DNA from: Planctomycetota bacterium
GTDB lineage: Bacteria > Planctomycetota > Phycisphaerae > Phycisphaerales > UBA1924
DNA length: 64,000 nucleotides
Reading direction: 5' to 3'
NCBI GenBank assembly: GCA_039819165.1
Contig: JBCBSM010000001.1
Location: forward strand, 1,550,001-1,614,000
Shown here: positions 55,453-63,964 of the stretch, in pieces
Layout of the letters: every line of letters begins with the position of its first letter
How positions within the stretch are numbered: the stretch's first letter is position 1
Program-made: the position numbers and the translations under genes
The notes under the pieces: generated by a model
What the model was told of the DNA's origin: nothing
Databases searched by the model: none
What the model saw: the letters and a program-made list of their open reading frames with translations, nothing else

Positions 55453-57138
55453 TTACGGACAGCCGGCGTCGAATGCGGTCTGGAAAGCCGTGAAATCGAA
55501 GAAGTTGATCACGCCGTTGCAATCGAAGTCAGCGGCGAGCTCCCCGGCATCAAAGGCATTCTGGAACGCAAGAAAATCGAAAGTCGTCAGGCTGCCATCA
55601 CCATCAATATCGGCGGGGCAGTCGCGCTCTTCCTTGAGACAACGCTCGAATACAACCACGGCCGACAACACCCCGGAACCCAGTTCGAATACCTGGAGCA
55701 CGGCCGTGATGCTGCCATCGTCGTTGATGCCATTGCTCAGGCCAGACGATTGGCCCTGTTCGTTGTTCAACCGAATCAGATCGACGGTCGCGTTTCGCGT
55801 TGACGTCGGATCGGGATCGAGATCGATCGTATCCTGATCCCGAAGCAGTACGTCCAATTGGCTGATTGCATCCGTGGCGAAGAGCCCTAAGCGTGCGGCG
55901 CTCAATTCGGCAATAAACGCCACGCGGGTATCGTCAAGGCCAGTGCCGCCAATGATCGGCAATCGCATGGAACTAAAGACCTCGCCGGCGAAGCCCGGGG
56001 CGGGATCGCCCTCGACCGCCAGCGCCTGAGGGCCAATCGCGAAGACTCGCCACGCTACATCTCCATCGCTGGTGTCGGTAATGACGGCAAGCTCATCAGC
56101 CTCGTTCATCCGCAGAGCGGGGCCTGTTGGCGGATTCGGCAAGTCCACGATGCGCCCATCCACCGGCACACCGTCGGCAAACACTGGGAGAGCATCGCGG
56201 AAGATGGCGCCTTCGAACGCAACGGGTTCCAGTTCATCATCAGTAATGCCCGCCTGGAAGGACAGCAGGCTGCCGCCAATGACGAAGTTCTCAGCATCGA
56301 TCGGGGAATAGAAATCTCCTGGATCCCCTGTGATCGCCGGGTCGTTATCGCACACGACCAGCGAATCCCCAAGATAAATGCACGGAGTCAGGGTACCAGC
56401 GCTATTCGTAAAAAACACGACTCCGCCGACATCACCGGCGCTCCCGATGATGGTGTGCACGGTGCCTATGGCATCGATCTGCTGTCCGGTCACGAGATCG
56501 CCACGCTCCACTTCGATTCGCAGGTTTCCGGGAAAGCCCGCGACCAATCCGATGGGCTCGTCCGGCGCTACCGGGCAGGATGGACAAGACCATTCCATTC
56601 GGAACGCGGCTTCGCCGCGATCGTTCATGGCGAACTCACCTTGGGACAAATCTTCAACGATCGCATTTGCCGGACTGCTGAAGCCCGCAGGCTCGCCCTC
56701 GATCGCGTACGCCGAAAGCCCAGACGCTGGCGTCCATAGCCAGTAGCTCTCAACACTGCCAATGCCGGATGCCGCATCTATGGATGAACGAAACCCAACG
56801 CGACCATCGCGACCAACTCGGAGACTCCCGAAGCTGTTGAATTCTCGGGTCCCGAGCCCGGGCACGAAATCACCCTCGCGGACAACCTCGTGAAGAACGC
56901 CATCGATCTCAACCCATATTCCGTCTGTACCCGATCCGGTGCCTGCTTCCCCGAGGAACGCAATGTCACCGGTATTGCCAATCACGGGCTCATCGCCGGT
57001 CCCGACGGCCAGGTCCCCGAAGACGTCACCGTTGGGCGAGATGTCTCCCTCGACCGCAACCGCCCGCGCCTGGCCGTGTGCCGTCGTCCCGCTGGCCGCC
57101 ACTATGGCCAGCACACCCGCCAATACTCGATTCTGCAT
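55453..57138 (-). CDS. secreted dockerin-tailed protein of lower GC content
   Basis: The 561-residue protein starts MQNRVLAGVLAIVAASGTTAHGQ with a signal peptide. The middle is beta-rich with repeated VAVEGDxxP / FNSFGSLRVGRDGRVGF / MNEADELAVITDT motifs, a pattern of choice-of-anchor-type planctomycete proteins. The first C-terminal unit is regular (DIDGDGSLTTFDFLAFQNAFDAG); the second is diverged (DFDCNGVINFFDFTAFQTAF) with a Cys in the calcium loop. The GC content is about 55% in sampled stretches, lower than the ~70% of neighbours. This suggests recent acquisition or relaxed codon use. The function is unknown. Confidence 0.85.
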   Translation of the reverse strand: MQNRVLAGVLAIVAASGTTAHGQARAVAVEGDISPNGDVFGDLAVGTGDEPVIGNTGDIAFLGEAGTGSGTDGIWVEIDGVLHEVVREGDFVPGLGTREFNSFGSLRVGRDGRVGFRSSIDAASGIGSVESYWLWTPASGLSAYAIEGEPAGFSSPANAIVEDLSQGEFAMNDRGEAAFRMEWSCPSCPVAPDEPIGLVAGFPGNLRIEVERGDLVTGQQIDAIGTVHTIIGSAGDVGGVVFFTNSAGTLTPCIYLGDSLVVCDNDPAITGDPGDFYSPIDAENFVIGGSLLSFQAGITDDELEPVAFEGAIFRDALPVFADGVPVDGRIVDLPNPPTGPALRMNEADELAVITDTSDGDVAWRVFAIGPQALAVEGDPAPGFAGEVFSSMRLPIIGGTGLDDTRVAFIAELSAARLGLFATDAISQLDVLLRDQDTIDLDPDPTSTRNATVDLIRLNNEQGQSSGLSNGINDDGSITAVLQVFELGSGVLSAVVVFERCLKEERDCPADIDGDGSLTTFDFLAFQNAFDAGELAADFDCNGVINFFDFTAFQTAFDAGCP

Positions 57139-57280
57139 ACCCGAACCTCCTTGAGTTTTATTCGGTAATTGTACGTATTCTGACCGGTGGCATCAAGTGA
57201 AATACCAAACGAAAACCTATAAAAATGCCTGGATACCTGCTGGCTGTATCGATAATGACATCGCACGGTTGATTGTTCCG

Positions 57281-57997
57281 GTGAGATACCGGCTGCGAAT
57301 CTGCGGGTTCGTTGTGGCCCTTCTTTCGCCGCTGGGATGCCACGCAGCGTGGGGCCAGCCGTACGCCGACGACTCGGTGTCCGTTGGCGCCCACGAACCC
57401 CTCCCCGAGTCGTTCTTCTACTACCGCCTCGGCGCGGGCGTCCTGGACTGGGGGGATGCCCAGTTCGACGGGCTGCCGGGGAGCGTCGAGACCGACGCCG
57501 AGTTCGAGGGCGTGGGCCTGTTCTCGACGTTCGTGATCGGCCAGCGGTGGGCGAGCTGGGCCACCGAGGGGCCGGCATCGCGGCTGGGCATCCGCTGGGA
57601 GGTCGAGGGCGTGTTCGCCTTCCAGGACTACGAGCGATTCTCGACGACCAGCGGCGGCTCGGTGGGCGATGGCGAGCTGTTCGAGTACGGCGTGGCGTAC
57701 AACATCATGCCCGACGTGAAGCTGGGCCCCGTGAGCGTGTTCGCGGGCGGAGGCATCGGGGCATCGATCTTCACGTTCAGCGACAGCACGAGCAACCCCT
57801 TCGACGAGAGCCGCGGCGCGTTGATGCTGCAGGTGCTCGGCGGCGTGAGCGTGGACGTGACCCCGCTGACGTCGATCTACGGCACCGTCCGCTATCGCAC
57901 GTACAGCGACGTCATCTTTCGCGACGAAGGCAGCCGGCTGGAGATCGAGGACCTCGACGGCGTGGCGTTCGAGGCGGGGCTGCTGTTTCGATTCTGA
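57281..57997 (+). CDS. outer-membrane beta-barrel protein
   Basis: The product has about 238 residues when started at GTG 57281, which gives a signal peptide (RYRLRICGFVVALLSPLGCHAAWGQ). The open frame extends to GTG 57197, but the extra residues are polar and lie in an AT-rich stretch that looks like promoter DNA. Mature strands alternate as in small barrels: FFYYRLGAGVLDWG, VGLFSTFVIGQRWAS, SVFAGGGIGASIFTFSD, MLQVLGGVSVDVTPLTSIYGTVRYRTYSD, FEAGLLFRF. The C-terminal phenylalanine is typical of BAM-assembled barrels. It is divergent from the 57138 gene; the intervening ~140 bases are AT-rich. Confidence 0.75.
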   Translation: MRYRLRICGFVVALLSPLGCHAAWGQPYADDSVSVGAHEPLPESFFYYRLGAGVLDWGDAQFDGLPGSVETDAEFEGVGLFSTFVIGQRWASWATEGPASRLGIRWEVEGVFAFQDYERFSTTSGGSVGDGELFEYGVAYNIMPDVKLGPVSVFAGGGIGASIFTFSDSTSNPFDESRGALMLQVLGGVSVDVTPLTSIYGTVRYRTYSDVIFRDEGSRLEIEDLDGVAFEAGLLFRF

Positions 57998-58009
57998 CCG
58001 GAGCGCCGG

Positions 58010-59071
58010 CTAGCGGCGGCGGAGCAGCTCGCGCTGCACCTGGAGGTTGATGTCCTCCAGGCTGCGACGGGCGTCGGCACGGAGGTCCTTCGGACCGGGA
58101 TGCAGCAGGACGAGGCCGACGCGGCAGCGCTGGTGGGTCAGGTCCTCGCACCGGCGGACCGCGCCGACGACGCGGATCTCGTGCTCGCCGATGCTCGTGG
58201 AGAGCGCGACCCGCTCGAAGCGGTGCAACTGCATGGCGGCCACGCCGTACATCGTGACGCCCACGCCGTTGGGCGAGACGTCGGCGATCCGCACGCGGGC
58301 GTGGGGTGCCCGGCGGCGGACCTGCAGGAGCACGGACGACCAGTCGATGGCGTCGGTGGGCGCCAGCGTCCGCCAGCGGAGCGTGACGTCGGCCTGGGTC
58401 TCGGATTCGGCGGCCGCCGGCAGCGTGGTGGGTGGCTCCTCGATGTCGCCCTGCGTTGCGGGCAGCGGCGTGCCGTAGTAGGCGGCGAGTTGGTCGGCCG
58501 AGGGCAGCGGATAGAGCGAGGGCATCTCGGCGGCGGCGCGGAGCGATGTGGAGAAGGTGGTGTCGCTGGAGGCGGCGTGCGCGGGCTCGTCGGCATCGCG
58601 GTTCGAGCGATCGAGGAACCACAGGTCGCCGGCGAATTCGTTGCCGAGCACGCCGATGCTGGCGCGGTAGGCCCCGCGGCGGTTGCCGAAGGCGACGCCG
58701 GTGGGCGGATCGAGCACCATGCTGGCGACCACGGTGGAATCGTTGAGCCGCTGGGGTGTGGCCATCGTGCGGACGGTGGAGCCGAAGGCGAGGATCTTGT
58801 CGTTGAGGGTGGCGTAGCACTCGAGCCGATCGCCAACGCCGAAGCGGATCTCGCCGCCGATAACCTGGAGTTCCTCGACGAAGAGCCGCTCGCCCTCCCA
58901 CCGGAGGAGCCGACCGCTGGCCAGCGGATCCTGGCCGACGAAGCCGAGCCGGGCGAAACCCGCCGGGCAGTTCCGCTCGCACGCCTCGTGCAGGGCCTCG
59001 AGCGCGTCGGCGTCCCGGTCCTCGGCGGGCGCGGGCTTCTCGGACTTCTTCTTGCCGAAGAGCGTGCCCAT
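58010..59071 (-). CDS. YcgR-like protein with C-terminal PilZ domain
   Basis: The 353-residue protein has an N-terminal domain with LFVEELQVIGGEIRFGVGDRLECYATLNDKILAFGSTV and RRGAYRASIGVLG, resembling the YcgR flagellar-brake N-domain plus linker. The C-terminus has a PilZ-type segment: an Arg-rich RRRAPHARVRIADVSPNGVGVTMYG (RxxxR-like and DxSxxG) and RCRVGLVLLHPG. It may thus sense cyclic-di-GMP and control motility or surface behaviour. The middle (about residues 150-240) is low-complexity. No flagellar genes are adjacent. It is cytosolic, with no signal peptide (it starts MGTLFGKKKSEK). Confidence 0.75.
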   Translation of the reverse strand: MGTLFGKKKSEKPAPAEDRDADALEALHEACERNCPAGFARLGFVGQDPLASGRLLRWEGERLFVEELQVIGGEIRFGVGDRLECYATLNDKILAFGSTVRTMATPQRLNDSTVVASMVLDPPTGVAFGNRRGAYRASIGVLGNEFAGDLWFLDRSNRDADEPAHAASSDTTFSTSLRAAAEMPSLYPLPSADQLAAYYGTPLPATQGDIEEPPTTLPAAAESETQADVTLRWRTLAPTDAIDWSSVLLQVRRRAPHARVRIADVSPNGVGVTMYGVAAMQLHRFERVALSTSIGEHEIRVVGAVRRCEDLTHQRCRVGLVLLHPGPKDLRADARRSLEDINLQVQRELLRRR

Positions 59072-59156
59072 CGACGCTCTCTTCGGCCCGCAAGCGAGGC
59101 GGCTTGGGCGGAAACACGCCTAGGTATGCCGAGCAACGGAGCCGCGATGGCGGGCG

Positions 59157-59966
59157 CTAGCAGCCCGCAGATAGGGCGTTCTGGAACGCCAGGAAGTCGA
59201 AGATCGTGAGCGTGCCGCTGCCGTCGACGTCGGCCGCCGCGTCGCCGGCGGCGAAGGCGTTCTGGAACGCCAGGAAGTCGAAGATCGTCGCCCGGCCGTC
59301 GCCGTCGAAGTCGGCCGCGCACTCGACGGCGAGCAGCTCGAAGGTGAAGGTGCCCATGGCGGGCCCGCCGGCGAAGGGCAGCTGTCCGCGGATGTCGGCG
59401 ATGGGCATCGGCGGCTGCGTGTCTTGATTGGGCGAGATGTACGCAACGCCGCTATCGGTGCCGGCGTCCATGGGCCACAGCTCGACCACGACGCGATCGA
59501 GCCAGCCGGCGCCGTCGCGGAGCGGCACGCCCTGGCTGCCCACGAACCAGTCGGGGCTGGGCGAGATCATCGCGACGAGCGTGGCCAGCGGGAAGGCCGC
59601 GCTGGTCTCGAACTCGTGCGTGGACGCCTCGCCGCTGAGCGTCCCGATGCCCGACACCAGCGTGCCGGCTCGGCCGTCGTCGATGGCGATGCGGACCTCG
59701 CTCTCCAGGCTGGACTTCGACCCCGACTCGGCCATCGCCTCGATGCCCGGGGACGCCAGCCCGCCGACCCGCCAGAAGGCGATCGAGTCGTCGTGCGTGG
59801 CGCCGACGAGCCCCGAGAGGTGGGCGATGCGGGGGAAGTCGTACGGGTGGGTGTCGGCGGACCAGTCGGCCTGGAAGGTCACGCGGTAGGTAGCGCGGCT
59901 GTCGGGAGCCTGCGCGAGGGCCGGCGCACCGGCGACGAGGAGCAGCATGAGGGCGCGTGCGTGCAT
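59157..59966 (-). CDS. secreted Spondin_N-like domain protein with dockerin-like repeats
   Basis: The 269-residue protein starts MHARALMLLLVAGAPALAQ, a clear signal peptide; GGAGAA seven bases upstream fixes the start. Residues ~20-190 match Spondin_N: TYRVTFQADWSADTHPYDFPRIAHLSGLVGATHDDSIAFWRVGGLASPGIEAMAESG and ISPSPDWFVGSQGVPL. In animals this fold belongs to extracellular-matrix proteins (F-spondin). The C-terminus has two dockerin-like units (DFDGDGRATIFDFLAF, DVDGSGTLTIFDFLAF). It probably sits on the cell surface or in a matrix; ligand unknown. Confidence 0.87.
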   Translation of the reverse strand: MHARALMLLLVAGAPALAQAPDSRATYRVTFQADWSADTHPYDFPRIAHLSGLVGATHDDSIAFWRVGGLASPGIEAMAESGSKSSLESEVRIAIDDGRAGTLVSGIGTLSGEASTHEFETSAAFPLATLVAMISPSPDWFVGSQGVPLRDGAGWLDRVVVELWPMDAGTDSGVAYISPNQDTQPPMPIADIRGQLPFAGGPAMGTFTFELLAVECAADFDGDGRATIFDFLAFQNAFAAGDAAADVDGSGTLTIFDFLAFQNALSAGC

Positions 59967-60107
59967 GGGGATTCTCCGGGCGACGCCGAGAATCGGCGCC
60001 ACCGGACCAACTCCGGCGACCCGCGGCGTGTTTCGCGACGCCGGGAAACCCGCGCACGGGGGTTCTACAACACGCCGCCGGCGGCGTGCCGGCGGACGGG
60101 GGCGTGC

Positions 60108-60515
60108 ATGCGGGTCGATCACGTGGGCTTGGTGGTGGCGAACGTGCAGGCCGGCCGGCGGCACCTGGAGACGTTCTATCATGCCACGCCGCGGGGCGAG
60201 CCCATCGACGATCCGCTGCAGCAGGCCACGGTGTGGTTCTTCGATGCGCACGGCGTGACCATCGAGCTGATCGCGCCGCTGGGCGCCGATTCGCACCTGC
60301 ACAACGTGCTGGAGCGCAGCGGCGAGCACCTGGCGCACCTGTGCTACGAAGTGGATGATCTCGACGCCGCGCTGGCCGAGATGCGGGGCAACAAGGCGAT
60401 GACGATCTCCCGCAAGCCGGCGGTCGCCTTCGGCGGGCGGGACGTCGCCTTCGTGCTGCTTCCCAACAAGACCATCGTGGAGCTGCTGGCCGCTAGCCGT
60501 CGCGACGGAGACTGA
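60108..60515 (+). CDS. VOC-family protein, methylmalonyl-CoA epimerase-like
   Basis: The 135-residue protein starts MRVDHVGLVVANVQAGRRHLETFY. It has the family pattern of a small glyoxalase-fold enzyme: VWFFDAHGVTIELIAPLG, HLHNVLERSGEHLAHLCYEVDDLDAAL and VAFVLLPNKTIVELLAA. The His/Glu ligand spacing (DHVG … IELI … HLCYEV … VELL) resembles methylmalonyl-CoA epimerase. If so it would work with propionyl-CoA carboxylase-type enzymes such as the carboxyltransferase at 11695. It overlaps the 3' end of the convergent small gene by 23 bases. The upstream GTGCATG gives no clear ribosome binding site. Confidence 0.8.
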   Translation: MRVDHVGLVVANVQAGRRHLETFYHATPRGEPIDDPLQQATVWFFDAHGVTIELIAPLGADSHLHNVLERSGEHLAHLCYEVDDLDAALAEMRGNKAMTISRKPAVAFGGRDVAFVLLPNKTIVELLAASRRDGD

Positions 60516-60753
60516 TCCAGACGTCGTCGAGCAGGCCCGACCGCACGACCGCGCCGGCCGACGGGTCGCGGACCGCCTCGGCGATCTCGGCGAGCAGCAG
60601 GGCGAGTTGGTCGGGCGGCAGCCCCTCGCCCTCGAACAAGCCCGGCACCTCTGGGATGGGGCTCAGCCCGTGCGCCTCGAGCGTGGCGGCGGGCACGAAC
60701 GGCTCGGCCGCGGGCGTGGCGTTGAGGCGGATGGCGATGGCGAAGGTGGGCAT
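60493..60753 (-). CDS. small protein of unknown function
   Basis: The 86-residue product starts MPTFAIAIRLNATPAAEPFVPA at ATG 60753. GGAGA seven bases upstream supports this over the in-frame ATG at 60813, whose extra residues fall in the AT-rich region. No membrane segment or known motif is seen. The C-terminus is LAEIAEAVRDPSAGAVVRSGLLDDVWISLRRDG. The gene overlaps the convergent VOC gene end (60493-60515), which is uncommon. It lies next to, and on the same strand as, the HEPN-like gene. Confidence 0.55.
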   Translation of the reverse strand: MPTFAIAIRLNATPAAEPFVPAATLEAHGLSPIPEVPGLFEGEGLPPDQLALLLAEIAEAVRDPSAGAVVRSGLLDDVWISLRRDG

Positions 60754-60826
60754 GGAAGGTCTCCATTTTCTGCGACCAATGTTGGCCAAGCAGCCAAACA
60801 AGCCCATGCTCACGGAACATCGCGGA

Positions 60827-61489
60827 CTACTTCAGCGACTCGACAATACGACCATCTATGCTCTTGATCAGTTCGATAGCGACCTTCTGAAGGGCCTCGC
60901 ATGCCAGAATTATATCTCGCCACCTTCGCGACGTGCGGTTGCGATTAGGCGATTCGAAATCCATGTCAAGTTCATGTATAATTTTATTGCGAATCTCAAG
61001 TGCCTTCTTGATCTCTGCTTCATGTGATTTCGACAGCTTATTACAACCAAAGACCTCGAATATCTTCTGTATCTCACCCAACGACTGCAAGCTCGAGCCC
61101 GTCAAACTGCGCTGATACTTCTTCAGTAGATGCTCGCGCGGACGCAGACTAACGAGCGTCTCGGAAAGCTCTCTAGCAATCGCGATTTGAGATTCACCCT
61201 TGAGCCGACGCTCAACAAACTTGCAAAAACCATCTTGCGCTTCAGGAAAAGCAGCGATGGCATCTTCGAGCGCATCTTTGATACTCTGCTTCAGACACGC
61301 ATCCACCCCGGCGCCAACAAAAACGATCGCAGCGCGAAGAAGATCCTGATCTTCATGGGTTGGAGCGCCAGGACCGCGAGCTGACGTAGCTTCAAAATAG
61401 ATGTCCAGGAAGCTAGACGCGGACTCATGCGAATACTGCAGCGTCTTGTACGCCGACTGCAGTGCTGAGGAGCGAGGAGGACTAGGCAA
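60827..61489 (-). CDS. HEPN-like RNase-type protein on an AT-rich island
   Basis: The 220-residue helical protein has RNKIIH at residues 167-172 within KALEIRNKIIHELDMDFESPNR, the RxxxxH motif of HEPN ribonucleases, and an N-terminal RAAIVFVGAGVDACLKQSIKDAL helix pair typical of RiboL-PSP/HEPN proteins. It may be an RNA-cleaving defence or toxin protein. No clear antitoxin (for example MNT) is adjacent. Sampled stretches are 37-50% GC against ~70% around, so it is likely transferred. The start is TTG 61489; an alternative CTG at 61531 sits eight bases after a good AAGGAGG, and no ATG is available, so the N-terminus is uncertain. Confidence 0.72.
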   Translation of the reverse strand: MPSPPRSSALQSAYKTLQYSHESASSFLDIYFEATSARGPGAPTHEDQDLLRAAIVFVGAGVDACLKQSIKDALEDAIAAFPEAQDGFCKFVERRLKGESQIAIARELSETLVSLRPREHLLKKYQRSLTGSSLQSLGEIQKIFEVFGCNKLSKSHEAEIKKALEIRNKIIHELDMDFESPNRNRTSRRWRDIILACEALQKVAIELIKSIDGRIVESLK

Positions 61490-61589
61490 ATCGCTCAGCC
61501 GCTGCTCAGGCTTTCTTTGATCGCCAGCCAGTCTAGAGCCCTCCTTTGATCACGTGCTTTCGCATCTAGTGCGGAGTCAATGTACTAAT

Positions 61590-62783
61590 TTACAGATTCC
61601 CCCGCCGCTCCTGCTCCAGCTCCAGCGCTTCGAAGAGCGCCTTGAAGTTGCCCTTGCCGAAGCTCTGGCTGCCGCGGCGGGCGATGATCTCGAAGAAGAG
61701 CGTCGGGCGGTCCTGGAGGGGCTTGGTGAACAGCTGGAGCAGGTAGCCCTCGTCGTCGGCGTCGACGAGGATGCCCAGGTCCTTCACCCGCTCGTGGTCC
61801 TCCTTGACGAGTTCGTGGCCGTGCTCCTTCAGCGTGCCGTTGACGCGATCCCACACCGCCTCGTAATAGGCATCAGGCAGGGTGAGGAAGTCCACGCCGC
61901 GGCGGCGGAGTTCGGCGACGGAGTGCAGCTCGTCATCGGTGCGGAGGGCCAGGTGCTGCACGCCGGGGGTCATGCTGTGCCACTCCAGGTATTCCTGGAT
62001 CTGGCTCTTCTTCTTGCCCTCGGCGGGCTCGTTGATCGGCATCTTGATGAGGTTGTTGCCGCTGGCCATGACCTTGGACATGAGGGCCGAGTACTCGGTG
62101 GAGATGTCCTTGTCATCGAAGTGCTTGAACATGCTGAAGCCCAGCACCTCCTCGTACCAGCCGACCCAGTGGTTCATCTTGCCCTCTTCGACGTTGCCCA
62201 CGCAGTGGTCGACGAAGCGCAGGCCGCAGGGATTGGCCTTGTTGTACTCGTTGAGGGCGAAGGCCCCGAAGGGCTTGAAGCCCGGGGCGAACGTGCCGCC
62301 GTTCTTGATCTCGTCGAGGGCGTACCTGCCGCTGCGGCTGACGAAGCTGTGGCGGGCACGGCCGTAGGTCTTGATGCCGGCGGTGGTGATGCTGCCGTGC
62401 TCGTCGTTGCGGGTGACGGGCTCGTAGGCGCTCTCGCCGCCGTTCTTGATGGCCTGCTCGTAGGCGGCCTCGGCGTCGTCGACGGTGAGGGCGACGTCCT
62501 TGACGCCGTCGCCGTAGGCGCGCAGCTCGTCCTGGATGGGATGGTCGGCCGTCAGCGGGGTGGTCAGCAGGAAGCGGATGTTGCCCTGGCTCAGCAGGTA
62601 CTCGGCGGTGTCGCGGTTGCCGGTGGTCAGGTCGTTGACCTGCTGGACCTGGAAGCCGAAGAGCTGGGCGTAGAAGACGGCGGCCTGCTTGGCGTTGCCG
62701 ACGTAGAAGCGGACGTGGTCGATGTCGATCAGGCTCAACGGATCGGTGGCGGTGGCGGCCGAGGTGGTGGCGGCGGTGGTCAT
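61590..62783 (-). CDS. hppD: 4-hydroxyphenylpyruvate dioxygenase
   Basis: The 397-residue non-haem Fe(II) enzyme converts 4-hydroxyphenylpyruvate to homogentisate in tyrosine breakdown. It is a double VOC-fold protein. The iron ligands are seen as a His in RFVDHCVGNVEE, a His in GVQHLALRTDD and a Glu in LFFEIIARRG. The conserved GFGKGNFKALFEALE-type C-terminus (here SFGKGNFKALFEAL) closes the active site. GGAG eight bases upstream of ATG 62783 supports the start. No homogentisate dioxygenase is in the window. It is upstream of the AT-rich HEPN-like gene on the same strand. Confidence 0.96.
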   Translation of the reverse strand: MTTAATTSAATATDPLSLIDIDHVRFYVGNAKQAAVFYAQLFGFQVQQVNDLTTGNRDTAEYLLSQGNIRFLLTTPLTADHPIQDELRAYGDGVKDVALTVDDAEAAYEQAIKNGGESAYEPVTRNDEHGSITTAGIKTYGRARHSFVSRSGRYALDEIKNGGTFAPGFKPFGAFALNEYNKANPCGLRFVDHCVGNVEEGKMNHWVGWYEEVLGFSMFKHFDDKDISTEYSALMSKVMASGNNLIKMPINEPAEGKKKSQIQEYLEWHSMTPGVQHLALRTDDELHSVAELRRRGVDFLTLPDAYYEAVWDRVNGTLKEHGHELVKEDHERVKDLGILVDADDEGYLLQLFTKPLQDRPTLFFEIIARRGSQSFGKGNFKALFEALELEQERRGNL

Positions 62784-62980
62784 GGGCGCATCTCCGGGAT
62801 CCGGACGCCCGCGGAGTGTGGGCGGCCCCCGCTCGCCGGATCGATTGCCCGGGTCCACGCGTCGGGCCGCCATCGCGGACGCCCGCCGGCCTAGTTTAGC
62901 GGTGCCGGAGCGGGTCCTGTTTGCCGGCATCATCCGGCCACCCACCACCATTCGATCGACCACCGCTCCTGGGAGGCCCA

Positions 62981-63964
62981 TTGCTCTACGCCCCCGGACC
63001 AGCCGAAGCCCCCGCCAGCCTCGAAGAGGCCCTGGGCCCGTCGCTGCTGGAGGTGCTAGGCCGCATGCGGTTGCGGTCGCGGCGGGTGTTCGCGGGCAAG
63101 CTGCCGGGCGAGCGGCGGAGCAAGCGGCGGGGCCAGAGCGTCGAGTTCGACGACTTCCGCGAGTACGTCCGCGGCGACGACCTCCGGCACATCGACTGGA
63201 ACGTGTACGCGCGGCTGGAGCGGCTCTTCCTGAAGCTGTTCCTGGAAGAAGAGGACCTGGCGCTGCACGTTGCCATCGACTGCTCGCGATCGATGGAGGC
63301 CGGCCGGCCCTCCAAGCTGCGGCTCGCCAAGCGGCTGGCCGTGGCGCTGTGCTACGTCGGGCTGAGCAACCAGGATCGCGTGAGCTGCTGGGCGCTGGGC
63401 GTGCCGGGGCGTCAACCGGTGCTCCGCATGCCGCCGGCCCGGGGTCGGGGGTCGGCCCGGCGGCTGGTCGACTTCGTGTACAAGGACGCGGTGCCCCAGG
63501 CCGGCACGCAGCTCGGCGAATCGGCCGACCGCCCGCTGCTGGTGCCCGCGTTGCTGAGGCTGGCTCGGGGACGGGTCGGCAAGGGCGTGATGGTCGTGCT
63601 GAGCGATTTCCTGACCGACGAGGACCTGACGCCCGCGCTCAACGGGCTGGCCTTTGGCCGCGGCGGCGGCTTCGATACGACGCTGGTGCAGGTGCTCTCG
63701 CCCGGCGAGCTCGATCCCGCGGCCGAATCGGGAGAGGGACTGCTGGGCGACGTGCTGCTCAGCGACGTGGAGACCGGCCGCACCGCGGAGGTCACCATCA
63801 CCCCCACGCTCATCAAGCGGTACCGGGCCAAGCTCGACGCCCACAACGAGCGGCTGGCGCGGATGGCCAGCGCCCGCGGCATCGGCGTGATGCAGCTGGC
63901 CAGCGATGCCGACCCCGCGGACGTGCTGACCCGCACGCTGCGGAGCCGCGGCGTCGTCGGCTGA
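62981..63964 (+). CDS. DUF58 domain protein
   Basis: The 327-residue protein has the DUF58 signature VEFDDFREYVRGDDLRHIDWNVYARLERLFLKLFLEEEDLALHVAIDCSRSM, where DCSRSM is a MIDAS-like von Willebrand-type metal site. It probably works with a MoxR-family AAA ATPase, which in many genomes lies next to DUF58, but the window ends 36 bases after the stop and no moxR is seen. TTG 62981 is chosen because GGGAGG lies four bases upstream; an upstream TTG at 62921 lacks a ribosome binding site. It is divergent from hppD. Confidence 0.88.
   Translation: MLYAPGPAEAPASLEEALGPSLLEVLGRMRLRSRRVFAGKLPGERRSKRRGQSVEFDDFREYVRGDDLRHIDWNVYARLERLFLKLFLEEEDLALHVAIDCSRSMEAGRPSKLRLAKRLAVALCYVGLSNQDRVSCWALGVPGRQPVLRMPPARGRGSARRLVDFVYKDAVPQAGTQLGESADRPLLVPALLRLARGRVGKGVMVVLSDFLTDEDLTPALNGLAFGRGGGFDTTLVQVLSPGELDPAAESGEGLLGDVLLSDVETGRTAEVTITPTLIKRYRAKLDAHNERLARMASARGIGVMQLASDADPADVLTRTLRSRGVVG

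Noticed and set aside
60656-61027. Plus-strand open frame antisense to the HEPN-like and small genes
   Set aside because: It has no coherent motifs; the minus-strand proteins explain the DNA better.
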